This document shows positions 16,992-25,043 of a stretch of 25,068 nucleotides of DNA, one piece after another. Numbering within the stretch: the first letter of the stretch is position 1; each line of letters starts with the position of its first letter. The notes beneath the pieces are model-generated. The model was given only the letters and a program-made list of their open reading frames with translations, was not told the DNA's origin and searched no databases. The translations under genes were made by a program, and so were the position numbers. Origin of the DNA: JBGPIT01 sp041485125 (GTDB lineage: Bacteria > Desulfobacterota > Binatia > UTPRO1); NCBI GenBank assembly GCA_041485125.1, contig JBGPIT010000025.1:1-25068 (forward strand), written 5' to 3'.

Positions 16992-17258
16992 TCAGCGCCG
17001 GGCGGCGGCCGCACGCACCGCGTGCAGCTCCTCGCGGTTCGCATCGAGGACGGCGCGCAGCGTCGATTCGAGCGCGGTGATCTCGCCGTTCACGGCCACC
17101 ATGCTCTCTATCAACGCGAGCCAACGCAGCGAGTCCGACTCGCCTGGATCCATTTCTGGACAGAGCGCGGCGACGCCGGTCGCGGCGCTCAGTAGTCCTT
17201 CGGAAGCGGCCTCGAGATGCTTTGCGATGTCCGTGAATGTTTCGCGGTCGATGATCAT
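16992..17258 (-). CDS. small protein of unknown function
   Basis: I do not recognise this 88-residue protein. It is acidic and almost entirely predicted helical (METFT-like start, then repeats of Leu, Ala and Glu with few Gly or Pro), with a basic, Ala/Arg-rich tail (HAVRAAAARR). No membrane segment or cysteine motif is present; one Cys occurs mid-protein. The ATG at 17258 follows a GGGAG ribosome site, which I prefer to a GTG 30 bases upstream. It is convergent with cofE and lies downstream of plsB on the same strand, separated by 242 bases. A small coiled-coil or helical-bundle regulator is possible, but nothing supports a specific role. Confidence 0.55.
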   Translation of the reverse strand: MIIDRETFTDIAKHLEAASEGLLSAATGVAALCPEMDPGESDSLRWLALIESMVAVNGEITALESTLRAVLDANREELHAVRAAAARR

Positions 17259-17500
17259 GGCTCCCGACAAGTCCAAGAATAGTGCCACGCTGCCCCGCCG
17301 GACGCGGTGCCGAAGGTGCTTCCGACACCCCTGCGTCGCTCGCGGATTTCGACAGCGGACTCAGCGACTTGCCCGCGACCGTCGGCGCCGCGCTATGTGA
17401 TCCGCGCACGCATTCGGCAGCTTGCGGCGCGCGGCCGCCGCCGAGGGGGGATCGTGCAAAATGGCCGCTCGTCACTGCTCCGTCGCATTTCCGCAGGCGT

Positions 17501-20191
17501 TCACTCGGAAGCGGCGCTTGCGCTCGCCGCCGGCGACGGTGGCGGCGCGATCGAACGGCGGCTCACGATCGTCGTCAGGCTGTCGGCGAGACGTCGCTCG
17601 ACCGCGGCGAGCGCCGTGATCGCGCGCCCCGGCACGATCGCCTGGTCCTTGCCGCCGCGGCGCTCCGCTACCCCGATGTAGTCGAGCTCGGCGAAGCGGT
17701 TGAGCGCGTTTTGGAAGATCATCGCCGAATTGCCTTCGGGCTTCTGCGTCTGCCCGAGGAGGCGGTGCATTGCGAACGACTTCTGCATGCGCGCGATGAG
17801 CGCCTTGCGCGCGAGCCCGTCGGCATCCAAGTCGAGGACGGTCTTGGCCGCGATCCAATAGGACTCACGGAAATTCTCGAGGATGCCGTCGCCGAAGGGG
17901 AGCAGCGGGTGCTCGTCCGCGCCGGGCGCGGCGCGGAGCGCACCGGCGTCGCCGAAGTGACGCAGGGTCGCCTCGATCTCCTGCGCGACCGCGGGGCGCT
18001 CGGGCAGCGCGAACTCCCAGCGGAAGAGATCGAGCCACCACCACACCTCCTCGCGGAGGTCATCCGGCGCCACACCTCTTCGCACGGCGTGTGCGACCAA
18101 CGACGGCACGAGGAAGAAGTGGATGATGTTGTTCTTGTAGAAGTCGAGGATCATCCGCTTCTCGGTCGAGACGTAGATGATGTCGCCGTCGCGGTCCTTC
18201 ATCGACTCGATCAGCTTGCCGGTCTGGAGAAAATTGAGGCTCTCGCGGAAGGTCTCGAGGTTGCGGGCGAGCGACGCCGTCGGGGTGACACCCTTCGCGA
18301 GCAAGAGCTCGGTCAAGGCGCGCGCGGCGGCGACGAAGTCGGCGTAGCGGATCGCCTCGTGGGGCGCCGCGAGCAGGACCGTCGACGAGACCGAGGTCGC
18401 GCCCGCGACCGCGACCTCGTTGACCTCGCGCAGGATGCGGAAGCCGAGCTTCTGGACGAAGTAGCGCTTCTCGTTCTCGATCGCCGTGTCGGAGTCGCTC
18501 CGAAAGCGCTCCTTGCGCTCGCCGAGCGCCTCGCCGAGCGAGATCGGCTCGGCGAACGTCACGTAGACGGTGCCGTACTTCTGGCGCAGCACCCGCCGCG
18601 CCTTGATCAGCGCTGCGAAGGACTCCTTCTCCTTCTGGCCGCCGAGAAGCTCCTCCTTGTACGCCTCCTCCTCGACGATGCGGCCGTAGTGGATCGAGAC
18701 CGGTACCAGGAAGAGGTCGCGGCGCACGCCGTCGACGAAGGCGTCGACGATGCCGGCGAGCATGCCGAGCCGCGGCGTCAGGATCTTGCCGGTCCGGCTG
18801 CGGCCGCCCTCGATGAAGAACTCCTGCGTGTAGCCTTCGCGGATCAGGTACTCGAGGTAGCTCCGGAAGACCATCTTGTAGAGCGGATTGCCCTCGAAGC
18901 TCCGCCGGATGAAGTACGCGCCTGCGCCCCGGAAGAACGCGCCCATCGGCCAGAACGCCATGTTGATCCCGGCGGCGATGTGCGGCGGCGAGAGGAAGTT
19001 CTCGTGGAAGATGTAGGAGAGGATCAGATAGTCGAAGTGGCTGCGGTGGCAGGGCACCAGCACGATCGGGTGCTGCTTCAGCCGCTCGACGACCCGATCG
19101 AGCCCACGGATCTCGAGACCGGAGAACATACGGTGCCAGATGCGGTTGAAGGCGAAGGCGAGGATCGCGAAGTAGTAGCCGTGGAAGTTCGCGGCCATCT
19201 CGTCGAAGTAGCCGCGCGCCTCGCGCGCGACCTTCTCGACGGGCACCCTGCGCTCGGCTGCGATCTGCTCGACCAGCGCCTCGAGATTGCCGGAGCGGAG
19301 GACGAGATCCCGCACCTGCCGCTTCGAGCGTAAGGTCGGGCCCCAGACGACGCGCTCCTCCCGATAGAGGAAGATCTGCAGCGCGCGCGTGAGCCGGCGC
19401 ACGATGCGGTCCTCACCGTCGCGCTGGTACTGCTTGAGGAACGCGTTGAGAGGAATCTCGGCGCCGACCGAGACGGTGAGGTCGCGTGCGTTCCACACGT
19501 ACGTCACCATGCGCTTCACGTCGCTCGGCGCCTCGTGGACGCTGTAGACGAAGCTCGCGAGGCGCGAGCCGCGACGCCGCAGCCCGGAGCCGCGGAAGAT
19601 CGCGAGCGGTACCAGAAAGACCGGCTGGTCCTTCCCCCACAGGCCATGCACGATCTCGCGCAGGAAGTCGGTGCCGCGCGCGAGCTCGAGCGTCGCCGTG
19701 CCCGGACGCGCGCGACCGAGACTGGTGCGACGGCTGCGGATGAAGAGCAGCACCGACCGGCCGTGCGTCGTCAGCTGCGCGACGAGATCGCGCTCGCGGA
19801 AGCGCCGCACTTCCTTGCCGAAGAGATGCGCCGAACGCATGCCCGCCCACAGGACCGCCGCGACGTCGCGGAGCGGCCGCAGCCACAGCGACGAGATCCC
19901 GTTCGCGAATCGCGCCAGCGGCAGGCGCTCGCGCAACAGCACGTAGTTGATCAGGAAGTAGTCGACGAGCGAGGTGTACCGCATCACGTAGACGACGGTG
20001 CCCTCGCCGGCGAGGCGCCGCAGGCGGTCGATGTCGGCCGGGTCGACACGGACGTAGCGGAAGGCGAGGCGCGCGAACCAGCTCGGCAGCAGGCCGAAGC
20101 GCCGGCACATCGCCGAGTGATGCGCGGGAAATCGCCGCGCCGAGTCGGCGGCGTCGGCGGGGGGCGTCGGTGCGGGCCGCGAGTGGCTCAT
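17501..20191 (-). CDS. plsB: glycerol-3-phosphate acyltransferase PlsB
   Basis: PlsB makes lysophosphatidic acid from glycerol-3-phosphate and acyl-CoA/ACP, the first committed step of membrane phospholipid synthesis, at the inner membrane. In this 896-residue protein block I is HRSHFD at 382-387, block II GAYFIRR at 424-430, block III EGGRSRTGK at 461-469 and block IV VPVS at 496-499. An N-terminal region (about 64-250) with RYTSLVDYF looks like a degenerate copy of the same fold, a known PlsB feature. It is about 90 residues longer than E. coli PlsB. It lies nine bases behind manC. Confidence 0.94.
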   Translation of the reverse strand: MSHSRPAPTPPADAADSARRFPAHHSAMCRRFGLLPSWFARLAFRYVRVDPADIDRLRRLAGEGTVVYVMRYTSLVDYFLINYVLLRERLPLARFANGISSLWLRPLRDVAAVLWAGMRSAHLFGKEVRRFRERDLVAQLTTHGRSVLLFIRSRRTSLGRARPGTATLELARGTDFLREIVHGLWGKDQPVFLVPLAIFRGSGLRRRGSRLASFVYSVHEAPSDVKRMVTYVWNARDLTVSVGAEIPLNAFLKQYQRDGEDRIVRRLTRALQIFLYREERVVWGPTLRSKRQVRDLVLRSGNLEALVEQIAAERRVPVEKVAREARGYFDEMAANFHGYYFAILAFAFNRIWHRMFSGLEIRGLDRVVERLKQHPIVLVPCHRSHFDYLILSYIFHENFLSPPHIAAGINMAFWPMGAFFRGAGAYFIRRSFEGNPLYKMVFRSYLEYLIREGYTQEFFIEGGRSRTGKILTPRLGMLAGIVDAFVDGVRRDLFLVPVSIHYGRIVEEEAYKEELLGGQKEKESFAALIKARRVLRQKYGTVYVTFAEPISLGEALGERKERFRSDSDTAIENEKRYFVQKLGFRILREVNEVAVAGATSVSSTVLLAAPHEAIRYADFVAAARALTELLLAKGVTPTASLARNLETFRESLNFLQTGKLIESMKDRDGDIIYVSTEKRMILDFYKNNIIHFFLVPSLVAHAVRRGVAPDDLREEVWWWLDLFRWEFALPERPAVAQEIEATLRHFGDAGALRAAPGADEHPLLPFGDGILENFRESYWIAAKTVLDLDADGLARKALIARMQKSFAMHRLLGQTQKPEGNSAMIFQNALNRFAELDYIGVAERRGGKDQAIVPGRAITALAAVERRLADSLTTIVSRRSIAPPPSPAASASAASE

Positions 20192-20200
20192 GAGCCGCCC

Positions 20201-21289
20201 TCAGAGATACGCGTCGAGCCCCCGTTGCTCGAGCTCTTGGACGACCTTGCGCACGTCTTGCGCGCGCTCGCGATGGCAGATGAGAAGCGCATCCGGTGCG
20301 TCGACGACGATGAGATCGTCGACCCCGACGAGAGCGACCAGGCGCTCTGGACTCGACACTACATAGCGAGCCGCGTCGATCGCGACAACGGGCGCGCCGC
20401 CTTTCTGCGCCAAGGCGAGGTCGCCGAGCGCCGCCCAGCTGCCGATGTCGTTCCACCCGAACGCGCCGCGGACCACCAGGACACCGGCCGCTTTCTCCAT
20501 CACGCCGTGATCGATCGAGATCGGCGTGATCGTGGCGTACGCGCGGGCGAGGGCCGCGGCGCGTGCGCGTTGCGGCGCGGCCAGCGCGCGCCGCAACGGA
20601 CCCGTCACTGCGGCGAGATGACGATCGAGCAGGTCGAGCACGGTCGCGGTCCGCCAGGCGAACATGCCGCTGTTCCAGAGATACTCGCCGGATGCGACGT
20701 AGCGGCGGGCGCGCGCCAGCGACGGTTTCTCGACGAAGGCACGCACCCGGAACGTCCGGCCGCCGAGCCGATCGCCGACGCGGATGTAGCCGAAGCCGGT
20801 TTCCGGCGCCGTCGGCTGGATGCCGATCGTCACCGCGCTCGGCTCGTGCTGCGCCCACGCCAGCGCCTCGAGGATCGTCGCCTGGAAGGCGCGCGCGTCG
20901 GCGATCGCGTGGTCGGCCGGCACGCTCACGAAGGTCGCGTCGGGATCGCGGCGCGCGATCTCCAGCGCGGCGAGCGCGAGACATGGCGCCGTGTTGCAGC
21001 TCGCCGGCTCGACGAGAACGTTGCGGCCGGGGATCTGCGGCAGCTGGCGGCGGACGGCGGCGGCGTGATCGCGATGCGTGACGACCAGGATACGGCTCGC
21101 GTCGACGACGCGGACGAGGCGATCCGTGGTCTCTTGCAGCAACGTGCGCGCGCTCGCGACCGGCAGCAGCTGCTTCGGGAGGCGCCGCCGGCTGCGCGGC
21201 CAGAAGCGTGTGCCGGAGCCGCCCGCCATGATCACGGCCCAACGGTGGCGGCGATCGGGCGGCCGCGGGTGCTTGCGGGGGGTACGCAC
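20201..21289 (-). CDS. manC: mannose-1-phosphate guanylyltransferase
   Basis: This 362-residue enzyme makes GDP-mannose from GTP and mannose-1-phosphate for polysaccharide or glycolipid synthesis. The nucleotidyltransferase signature MAGGSGTRFWP is at 21-31 with PKQ at 38-40. Later blocks are VPADHAI, GFGYI, FVEKP, LWNSGMF and ISIDHGVMEKA. It is a single-domain enzyme without the C-terminal isomerase half. The first codon is GTG at 21289. No glycosyltransferase is nearby, and its partner is plsB, so an envelope-lipid link is only contextual. Not to be confused with CofC, a different guanylyltransferase family needed for F420. Confidence 0.94.
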   Translation of the reverse strand: MRTPRKHPRPPDRRHRWAVIMAGGSGTRFWPRSRRRLPKQLLPVASARTLLQETTDRLVRVVDASRILVVTHRDHAAAVRRQLPQIPGRNVLVEPASCNTAPCLALAALEIARRDPDATFVSVPADHAIADARAFQATILEALAWAQHEPSAVTIGIQPTAPETGFGYIRVGDRLGGRTFRVRAFVEKPSLARARRYVASGEYLWNSGMFAWRTATVLDLLDRHLAAVTGPLRRALAAPQRARAAALARAYATITPISIDHGVMEKAAGVLVVRGAFGWNDIGSWAALGDLALAQKGGAPVVAIDAARYVVSSPERLVALVGVDDLIVVDAPDALLICHRERAQDVRKVVQELEQRGLDAYL

Positions 21290-21294
21290 GCTTT

Positions 21295-21323
21295 GGTGTA
21301 GGCAGCACCAGCCGCGAAATCAA
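21295..21323 (-). promoter_or_regulatory. possible manC promoter
   Basis: The minus strand has TTGATT (21323-21318), 17 bp and TACACC (21300-21295). Initiation would fall at or next to the GTG start at 21289, implying a leaderless or nearly leaderless message. Both boxes are weak. Confidence 0.25.
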
Positions 21324-21372
21324 GGCGACCCGAGCTTCCGGCGTCGCCGCGCGATTGGTAGAACCGCGCCCG

Positions 21373-22266
21373 ATGCTCGCGGCCGTCATCGTCGTCCTGC
21401 TCCTGGTCGTGACGCTCGTCGTCGCGGTCGAGCTCGTGTGTCTCGTATTGGCGCTCTACGAGCTCTTGAACGGCGAGGCGCGGAGCCTGCGGCTCGAGGC
21501 GGCCACGTTGATTCCCGCCGTGATGAACGTCGCGGTCGAGGGTGTGACGCTTGCGACGTGCATCCTCGTCCTTCCCTTCGGCTATCTGCGCCCGCACCGA
21601 CGCGTGCCGTCGAGCACGGCTGACGATGCTGCGGCACGGCCACTGCTCGTGTTCGTCGCGACCTGGCCGCTCAGCGGTGCTTCGTTCGGCCTCATGCGTC
21701 GGCGGCTGTGGCATGCGGGCTGGACGGACACCGTCACCGTGAGCCCGCCGGTCCTCGGCGTCGATCTCCTCGGTGCGGCGCGATCACTGCAACGCGCGCT
21801 CGAGCGCGCGCGCCGCGCCGACGCGCGCCCGGTGATCCTCGTCGCGCATGGGACCGGCGGCCTCGTCTGTCGCGCCTATTTGCGCTGGTGCGGCGGCCTC
21901 GGTCGGGTGACGAAGCTCGTGACGCTCGCGAGCCCGCATGGCGGCAGCAAGCTCTATGCGCTCGCCATGAATCAGCTGCTGTGGGAGCTCCGGCCCGAGT
22001 CGGACACGCTGCGCGAGCTCGCCGAGGACGATCCCGTCCCGCGCACCGTCGACTGCACGGCGATCTACTCGAGCTTCGATCTCTCCATCCTGCCGTCGCG
22101 CCTCGCCTACTACGCGGCGGCGGGGAACATCGAGGTCGAAGGCGTCGGGCACTTCGCGATGCTCTGGTCGAAACGCATTCACGAGCTCGTGCGCGAGAAT
22201 CTCGAGGACGTCGCGCTGCGTGTCGCGCCCTCGGCCGAAGGCGCGGGCACGCCGCCGGCCGTGTAG
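21373..22266 (+). CDS. membrane-anchored alpha/beta-hydrolase-like protein without nucleophile serine
   Basis: This 297-residue protein (ATG start; a TTG 18 bases earlier is possible) begins with two hydrophobic segments, about 3-27 and 45-70, and continues with a lipase-like alpha/beta-hydrolase domain. Family landmarks are LASPHGGSKLY after the elbow strand, IYSSFD with an acid-position Asp236 and GVGHFAML with the base-position His260. The nucleophile elbow, normally GHSxGG, reads AHGTGG: the serine is replaced by Gly160. The neighbouring Thr161 could in principle serve, but its position is shifted. It may be a pseudoenzyme or a binding protein. It diverges from manC. Confidence 0.8.
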   Translation: MLAAVIVVLLLVVTLVVAVELVCLVLALYELLNGEARSLRLEAATLIPAVMNVAVEGVTLATCILVLPFGYLRPHRRVPSSTADDAAARPLLVFVATWPLSGASFGLMRRRLWHAGWTDTVTVSPPVLGVDLLGAARSLQRALERARRADARPVILVAHGTGGLVCRAYLRWCGGLGRVTKLVTLASPHGGSKLYALAMNQLLWELRPESDTLRELAEDDPVPRTVDCTAIYSSFDLSILPSRLAYYAAAGNIEVEGVGHFAMLWSKRIHELVRENLEDVALRVAPSAEGAGTPPAV

Positions 22267-22292
22267 CGTCGACGCCACGGGCCGACTACCCC

Positions 22293-22329
22293 GTCGACGG
22301 CGGGGCCCCGCTCAGCCGCGGCCGTCGAC
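22293..22329 (+). terminator. possible bidirectional hairpin at a convergent gene junction
   Basis: A perfect 9-bp inverted repeat, GTCGACGGC/GCCGTCGAC (22293-22301 and 22321-22329), encloses a loop with the palindrome CGGGGCCCCG (22301-22310). It lies at the end-to-end junction of the hydrolase-like and aminotransferase genes and overlaps the stop of the latter. There is no T-run, so intrinsic termination is uncertain. Confidence 0.35.
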
Positions 22330-23442
22330 CTCGGTGAGCGTCGCGACGGCGTGCTCGATGTCGTCGTCGTTGGCGTAGAAGTGCGGCGAGAAGCGGACGC
22401 CGCCGCCACGCGGACCGCTCAGGATCCCGGCGGCGCGAAGCTCGTTCACGACATCGAGTGCCGGCCGGCGCGTCGCGACGGTGGTGATGCCGGAGCGCTC
22501 GTCGGGCGCGTCCGGGCTCAGCACCCTGAAGCCGGCGGCCGCCAGCGCGGCGCGCAAGCGGGCGGTCACCGCCAGCACCGCCGCCTCGGTCTCGCGCACG
22601 CCGATCTCGAGCAAGAGATCGTATGCGCCGCCGAGCGCGTGGATCCCGAGGTAGTTCGGGCTGCCGGGCTCGAACTTGAGGGCGTTCGGCTTGAGATTGA
22701 AATGATACGGCACGAAGGTGCCCTCGTCGGTGACGCTCTTCCAGCCCAGGCGCTGCGGGTAGATGCGATCGACGCAGCGGCGCGACACGTAGAGCACGCC
22801 GCAGCCTTCCGGCGCGCACAGCCACTTGTGACCGTCGGCGGCGAGACAATCGATGCCGTCGCGCTCGACGTCGAGGGTGAGCGCGCCGAGCGCCTGGATC
22901 GCGTCGACGCAGAAGAGCACGCCGCGCGCGCGGCAGAGCTCGGCAATCGCGGCGAGCGGCCGGCGCTGCCCACTCGCGAAGTCGACGGCGCTGATACTGA
23001 CGACGCGGGTGGTCGCGTCGATCGCCGCCGCCAGCGCGTCGACGGTGAGCCGGCCGTCGGGTGTCGGCACCATGCGCGTCGTGACGCCGAGCCGCTCGAG
23101 CCCCCACCACGGATAGACGTTCGCCGGAAACTCGCCCGCCGCGGTCACGACGGAGTCGCCGCGTCGCCAATCGAGTCCGGTCGCGATCACCGAGAGCCCG
23201 TCCGAGGTGCTGGCGACGAACGCCACCTCGTCGGCCGCGGCGTTGATCGCCTGCGCGGCGGCGGCGCGTACCACGACCGCGCGCCGCTCCCACGCGCCGT
23301 AGCGCAGGCGTCCGAAGTCGCGCGCCTCGGCGATGAACGCCGTGACCGCGTCGGCCGTGCGGCGCGACACCGGCGCGACGCCGGCGTGATCGAAGTAAAT
23401 CGTGTTGGCAGTGCTGGGGAACTCCTTACGTCGCAAGGTCAC
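22312..23442 (-). CDS. class V aminotransferase (PLP enzyme)
   Basis: This 376-residue protein belongs to the NifS/CsdB/isopenicillin-N-epimerase group. The PLP lysine is K206 in DGHKWLCAPEG, with the cofactor-ring Asp180 in CVDAIQALG and the N-terminal FDHAGVAPVS. The residue arrangement fits an aminotransferase or epimerase more than a cysteine desulfurase; I see no Cys in a loop that would act as the persulfide carrier. I start it at the GTG at 23442, which is preceded by GGAGG; the open frame continues upstream into the promoter of the next gene. Its substrate is unknown. It stands alone, divergent from the gene at 23519. Confidence 0.88.
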   Translation of the reverse strand: MTLRRKEFPSTANTIYFDHAGVAPVSRRTADAVTAFIAEARDFGRLRYGAWERRAVVVRAAAAQAINAAADEVAFVASTSDGLSVIATGLDWRRGDSVVTAAGEFPANVYPWWGLERLGVTTRMVPTPDGRLTVDALAAAIDATTRVVSISAVDFASGQRRPLAAIAELCRARGVLFCVDAIQALGALTLDVERDGIDCLAADGHKWLCAPEGCGVLYVSRRCVDRIYPQRLGWKSVTDEGTFVPYHFNLKPNALKFEPGSPNYLGIHALGGAYDLLLEIGVRETEAAVLAVTARLRAALAAAGFRVLSPDAPDERSGITTVATRRPALDVVNELRAAGILSGPRGGGVRFSPHFYANDDDIEHAVATLTEVDGRG

Positions 23443-23462
23443 GCCGGCCTCCAAAATCGCAA

Positions 23463-23502
23463 ATTCTCGCGCCCTCCCCCGTGCTATACTCCCCGCGAGA
23501 AT
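23463..23502 (+). promoter_or_regulatory. extended -10 promoter inside a 9-bp dyad
   Basis: An extended -10, TGCTATACT (23482-23490), is flanked by a perfect inverted repeat, ATTCTCGCG (23463-23471) and CGCGAGAAT (23494-23502). The arm centres are 31 bp apart, about three helix turns. The left arm covers the -35 position and the right arm covers the start region, as expected of an operator pair. Confidence 0.5.
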
Positions 23503-23518
23503 CGCGGCAGGAGGACGC

Positions 23519-24088
23519 ATGAGCGGAGCGATCGCATCGACGAAGCTGCACGACTTCTTTCTGGCGATGGCACGGAAGAGCTTCAGCGAGCTCGGGGTCG
23601 GCGACGAAACGGTCGTCGACTACGTGGCGGGCCTCTTGACCGAGTTCGCGCGCGCCGACCGCCTGTATCCGTTGCAGCACACGAACGGCAAAGCGATCGA
23701 CAGCGTCGTCGAGGCCCAGCTCGAGCATGCCCGCGCCTGGCGTGACCAGTCGAGCCTCGAGTACGCGCGCCAGCTGCGGAAGTACCTCGGCGACTACACC
23801 CTGTTCATGAGCGGTCTCTTCCGTACCCACGTCGAGCGCACCGGCGTGCTCGACTACTACTTCGAGGAAGGCCGGCGCTCGTACTGGGCGGTCTCCGAGC
23901 TCGACCTCTCGCTCTATCGGACCGGGTTTCTCTTCTTCCAGCAGCTGTCGACCAACTTCGAGTACTACTCCGGCGCGCTCGACTACATGCGGAAGGCGTA
24001 CTTCACGGCGGTCCCCGGCGCGAGCCCGTTCGCGGAGTTCCTGCGTCACGTCGAGGGCTGGATCAACAGCGGCATTTCCGAGAACTGA
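23519..24088 (+). CDS. conserved-looking protein of unknown function
   Basis: I do not recognise this 189-residue protein. It is soluble, probably all-helical and rich in aromatic residues in its second half (LDYYFEEGRRSYWAV, FLFFQQLSTNFEYYSGALDYM), with no signal peptide, membrane segment or cysteine. The ATG at 23519 has a strong AGGAGG ribosome site and a clear promoter with a dyad, so it is well expressed or well controlled. The open frame extends 39 codons upstream, over the promoter, without sense. It is followed 22 bases later by the pseudouridine synthase gene, perhaps in one transcript. Confidence 0.8.
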   Translation: MSGAIASTKLHDFFLAMARKSFSELGVGDETVVDYVAGLLTEFARADRLYPLQHTNGKAIDSVVEAQLEHARAWRDQSSLEYARQLRKYLGDYTLFMSGLFRTHVERTGVLDYYFEEGRRSYWAVSELDLSLYRTGFLFFQQLSTNFEYYSGALDYMRKAYFTAVPGASPFAEFLRHVEGWINSGISEN

Positions 24089-24110
24089 CGCGCGCCCGAA
24101 CGGATCGGTC

Positions 24111-25043
24111 GTGACCGCGGATACCCGCTGCGTCGTGAGCGGGCCGCCGGTGCGGCTCGATCGTTTCCTGCAGCGCTCGCTCGGTGGAGCCATCGGCCGC
24201 CGTCGCATCGCCGCCATGCTCGCAGCGGGTGGCGTACGCGTCAACGCGCGCCCGGCCCGCAAAGGGATGATCGTGCGTGAAGGCGACGTGATCACGATCG
24301 CGGCGCTGCCGACGCGTGAGCCGCTCGTGCCGACGCCGCTGCCGCTTCGCATCGTCCACGCCGACGACGATCTCGTCGCCGTCGACAAGCCGCCCGGGCT
24401 GCCGTCGCTCGGCGGCGCGCGCTCACCGAACGTCGCGAGCGCCCTGCTGGCGCGCTTTCCGGAGATGGCCGCGATCGATCCGATGCGCGGCGCCGGCCTC
24501 GTCCACCGCCTCGACACCGCGACCTCCGGTCTCTTGCTCGCGGCGCGACACCCGGCGAGCCACGCCCGCCTGCGCGCCGAGTTCACGGCCAAGCGGATCG
24601 CGAAGGAGTACCTCGCGATCGTCGCGGGCGAGCTCACGGAGACGGGCACCATCGACCAGCCGCTGCGGCGGCGCCGCGGTACGCGCGGACGCGTGGAGCC
24701 GGCGGCACGCGGCAGCGGCGGATGGGACGCCGTCACCCACTACGCGCCGCTCGAGCAGTCGGCCGCGATGACGCTGGTCCGGCTGCGCATGCGGACGGGC
24801 GTCACGCATCAGCTGCGCGCCCACATGGCGGCGATCGGGCATCCGGTTCTCGGCGACGCGCGGTACGGCGGAGCCCGCGCACGCGAGGTCGCGCTGCCGT
24901 TCGACGGCCAGTGTCTTCACGCGCTCAGCGTGGACTTCGACGCGGTTGGGCTTCCGCGTCTCGCGACGGAGTTCCCGTCGCACTGGGCCCCGCTCTGCGA
25001 GGCGGCGGGGTGGAGCGTCGCGCTGCTCCCGCCGGTCGACTGA
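24111..25043 (+). CDS. RluA-family pseudouridine synthase
   Basis: The 310-residue protein has an N-terminal S4 RNA-binding domain (about residues 14-62, VRLDRFLQRSLGG) and an RluA-type catalytic domain. The catalytic Asp is D135 in HRLDTATSGLLL, preceded by VVAVDKPPGLPS-like residues at 89-99 and followed by GVTHQLRAHMA and LGDARYGG. It isomerises uridine in rRNA or tRNA; S4 plus this layout resembles RluC/RluD acting on 23S rRNA, but the target cannot be assigned. The start is GTG at 24111. It probably shares a transcript with the 189-residue protein gene upstream. Confidence 0.92.
   Translation: MTADTRCVVSGPPVRLDRFLQRSLGGAIGRRRIAAMLAAGGVRVNARPARKGMIVREGDVITIAALPTREPLVPTPLPLRIVHADDDLVAVDKPPGLPSLGGARSPNVASALLARFPEMAAIDPMRGAGLVHRLDTATSGLLLAARHPASHARLRAEFTAKRIAKEYLAIVAGELTETGTIDQPLRRRRGTRGRVEPAARGSGGWDAVTHYAPLEQSAAMTLVRLRMRTGVTHQLRAHMAAIGHPVLGDARYGGARAREVALPFDGQCLHALSVDFDAVGLPRLATEFPSHWAPLCEAAGWSVALLPPVD

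Noticed and set aside
17259..17500. Possible gene or regulatory RNA in the 242-base gap between plsB and the small gene
   Set aside because: I saw no coding frame with a ribosome site, no promoter with both boxes and no clear hairpin.
20201..21289. manC as the missing F420 guanylyltransferase (CofC/FbiD)
   Set aside because: Its motifs are those of mannose-1-phosphate guanylyltransferase, and CofC is a shorter, different family.
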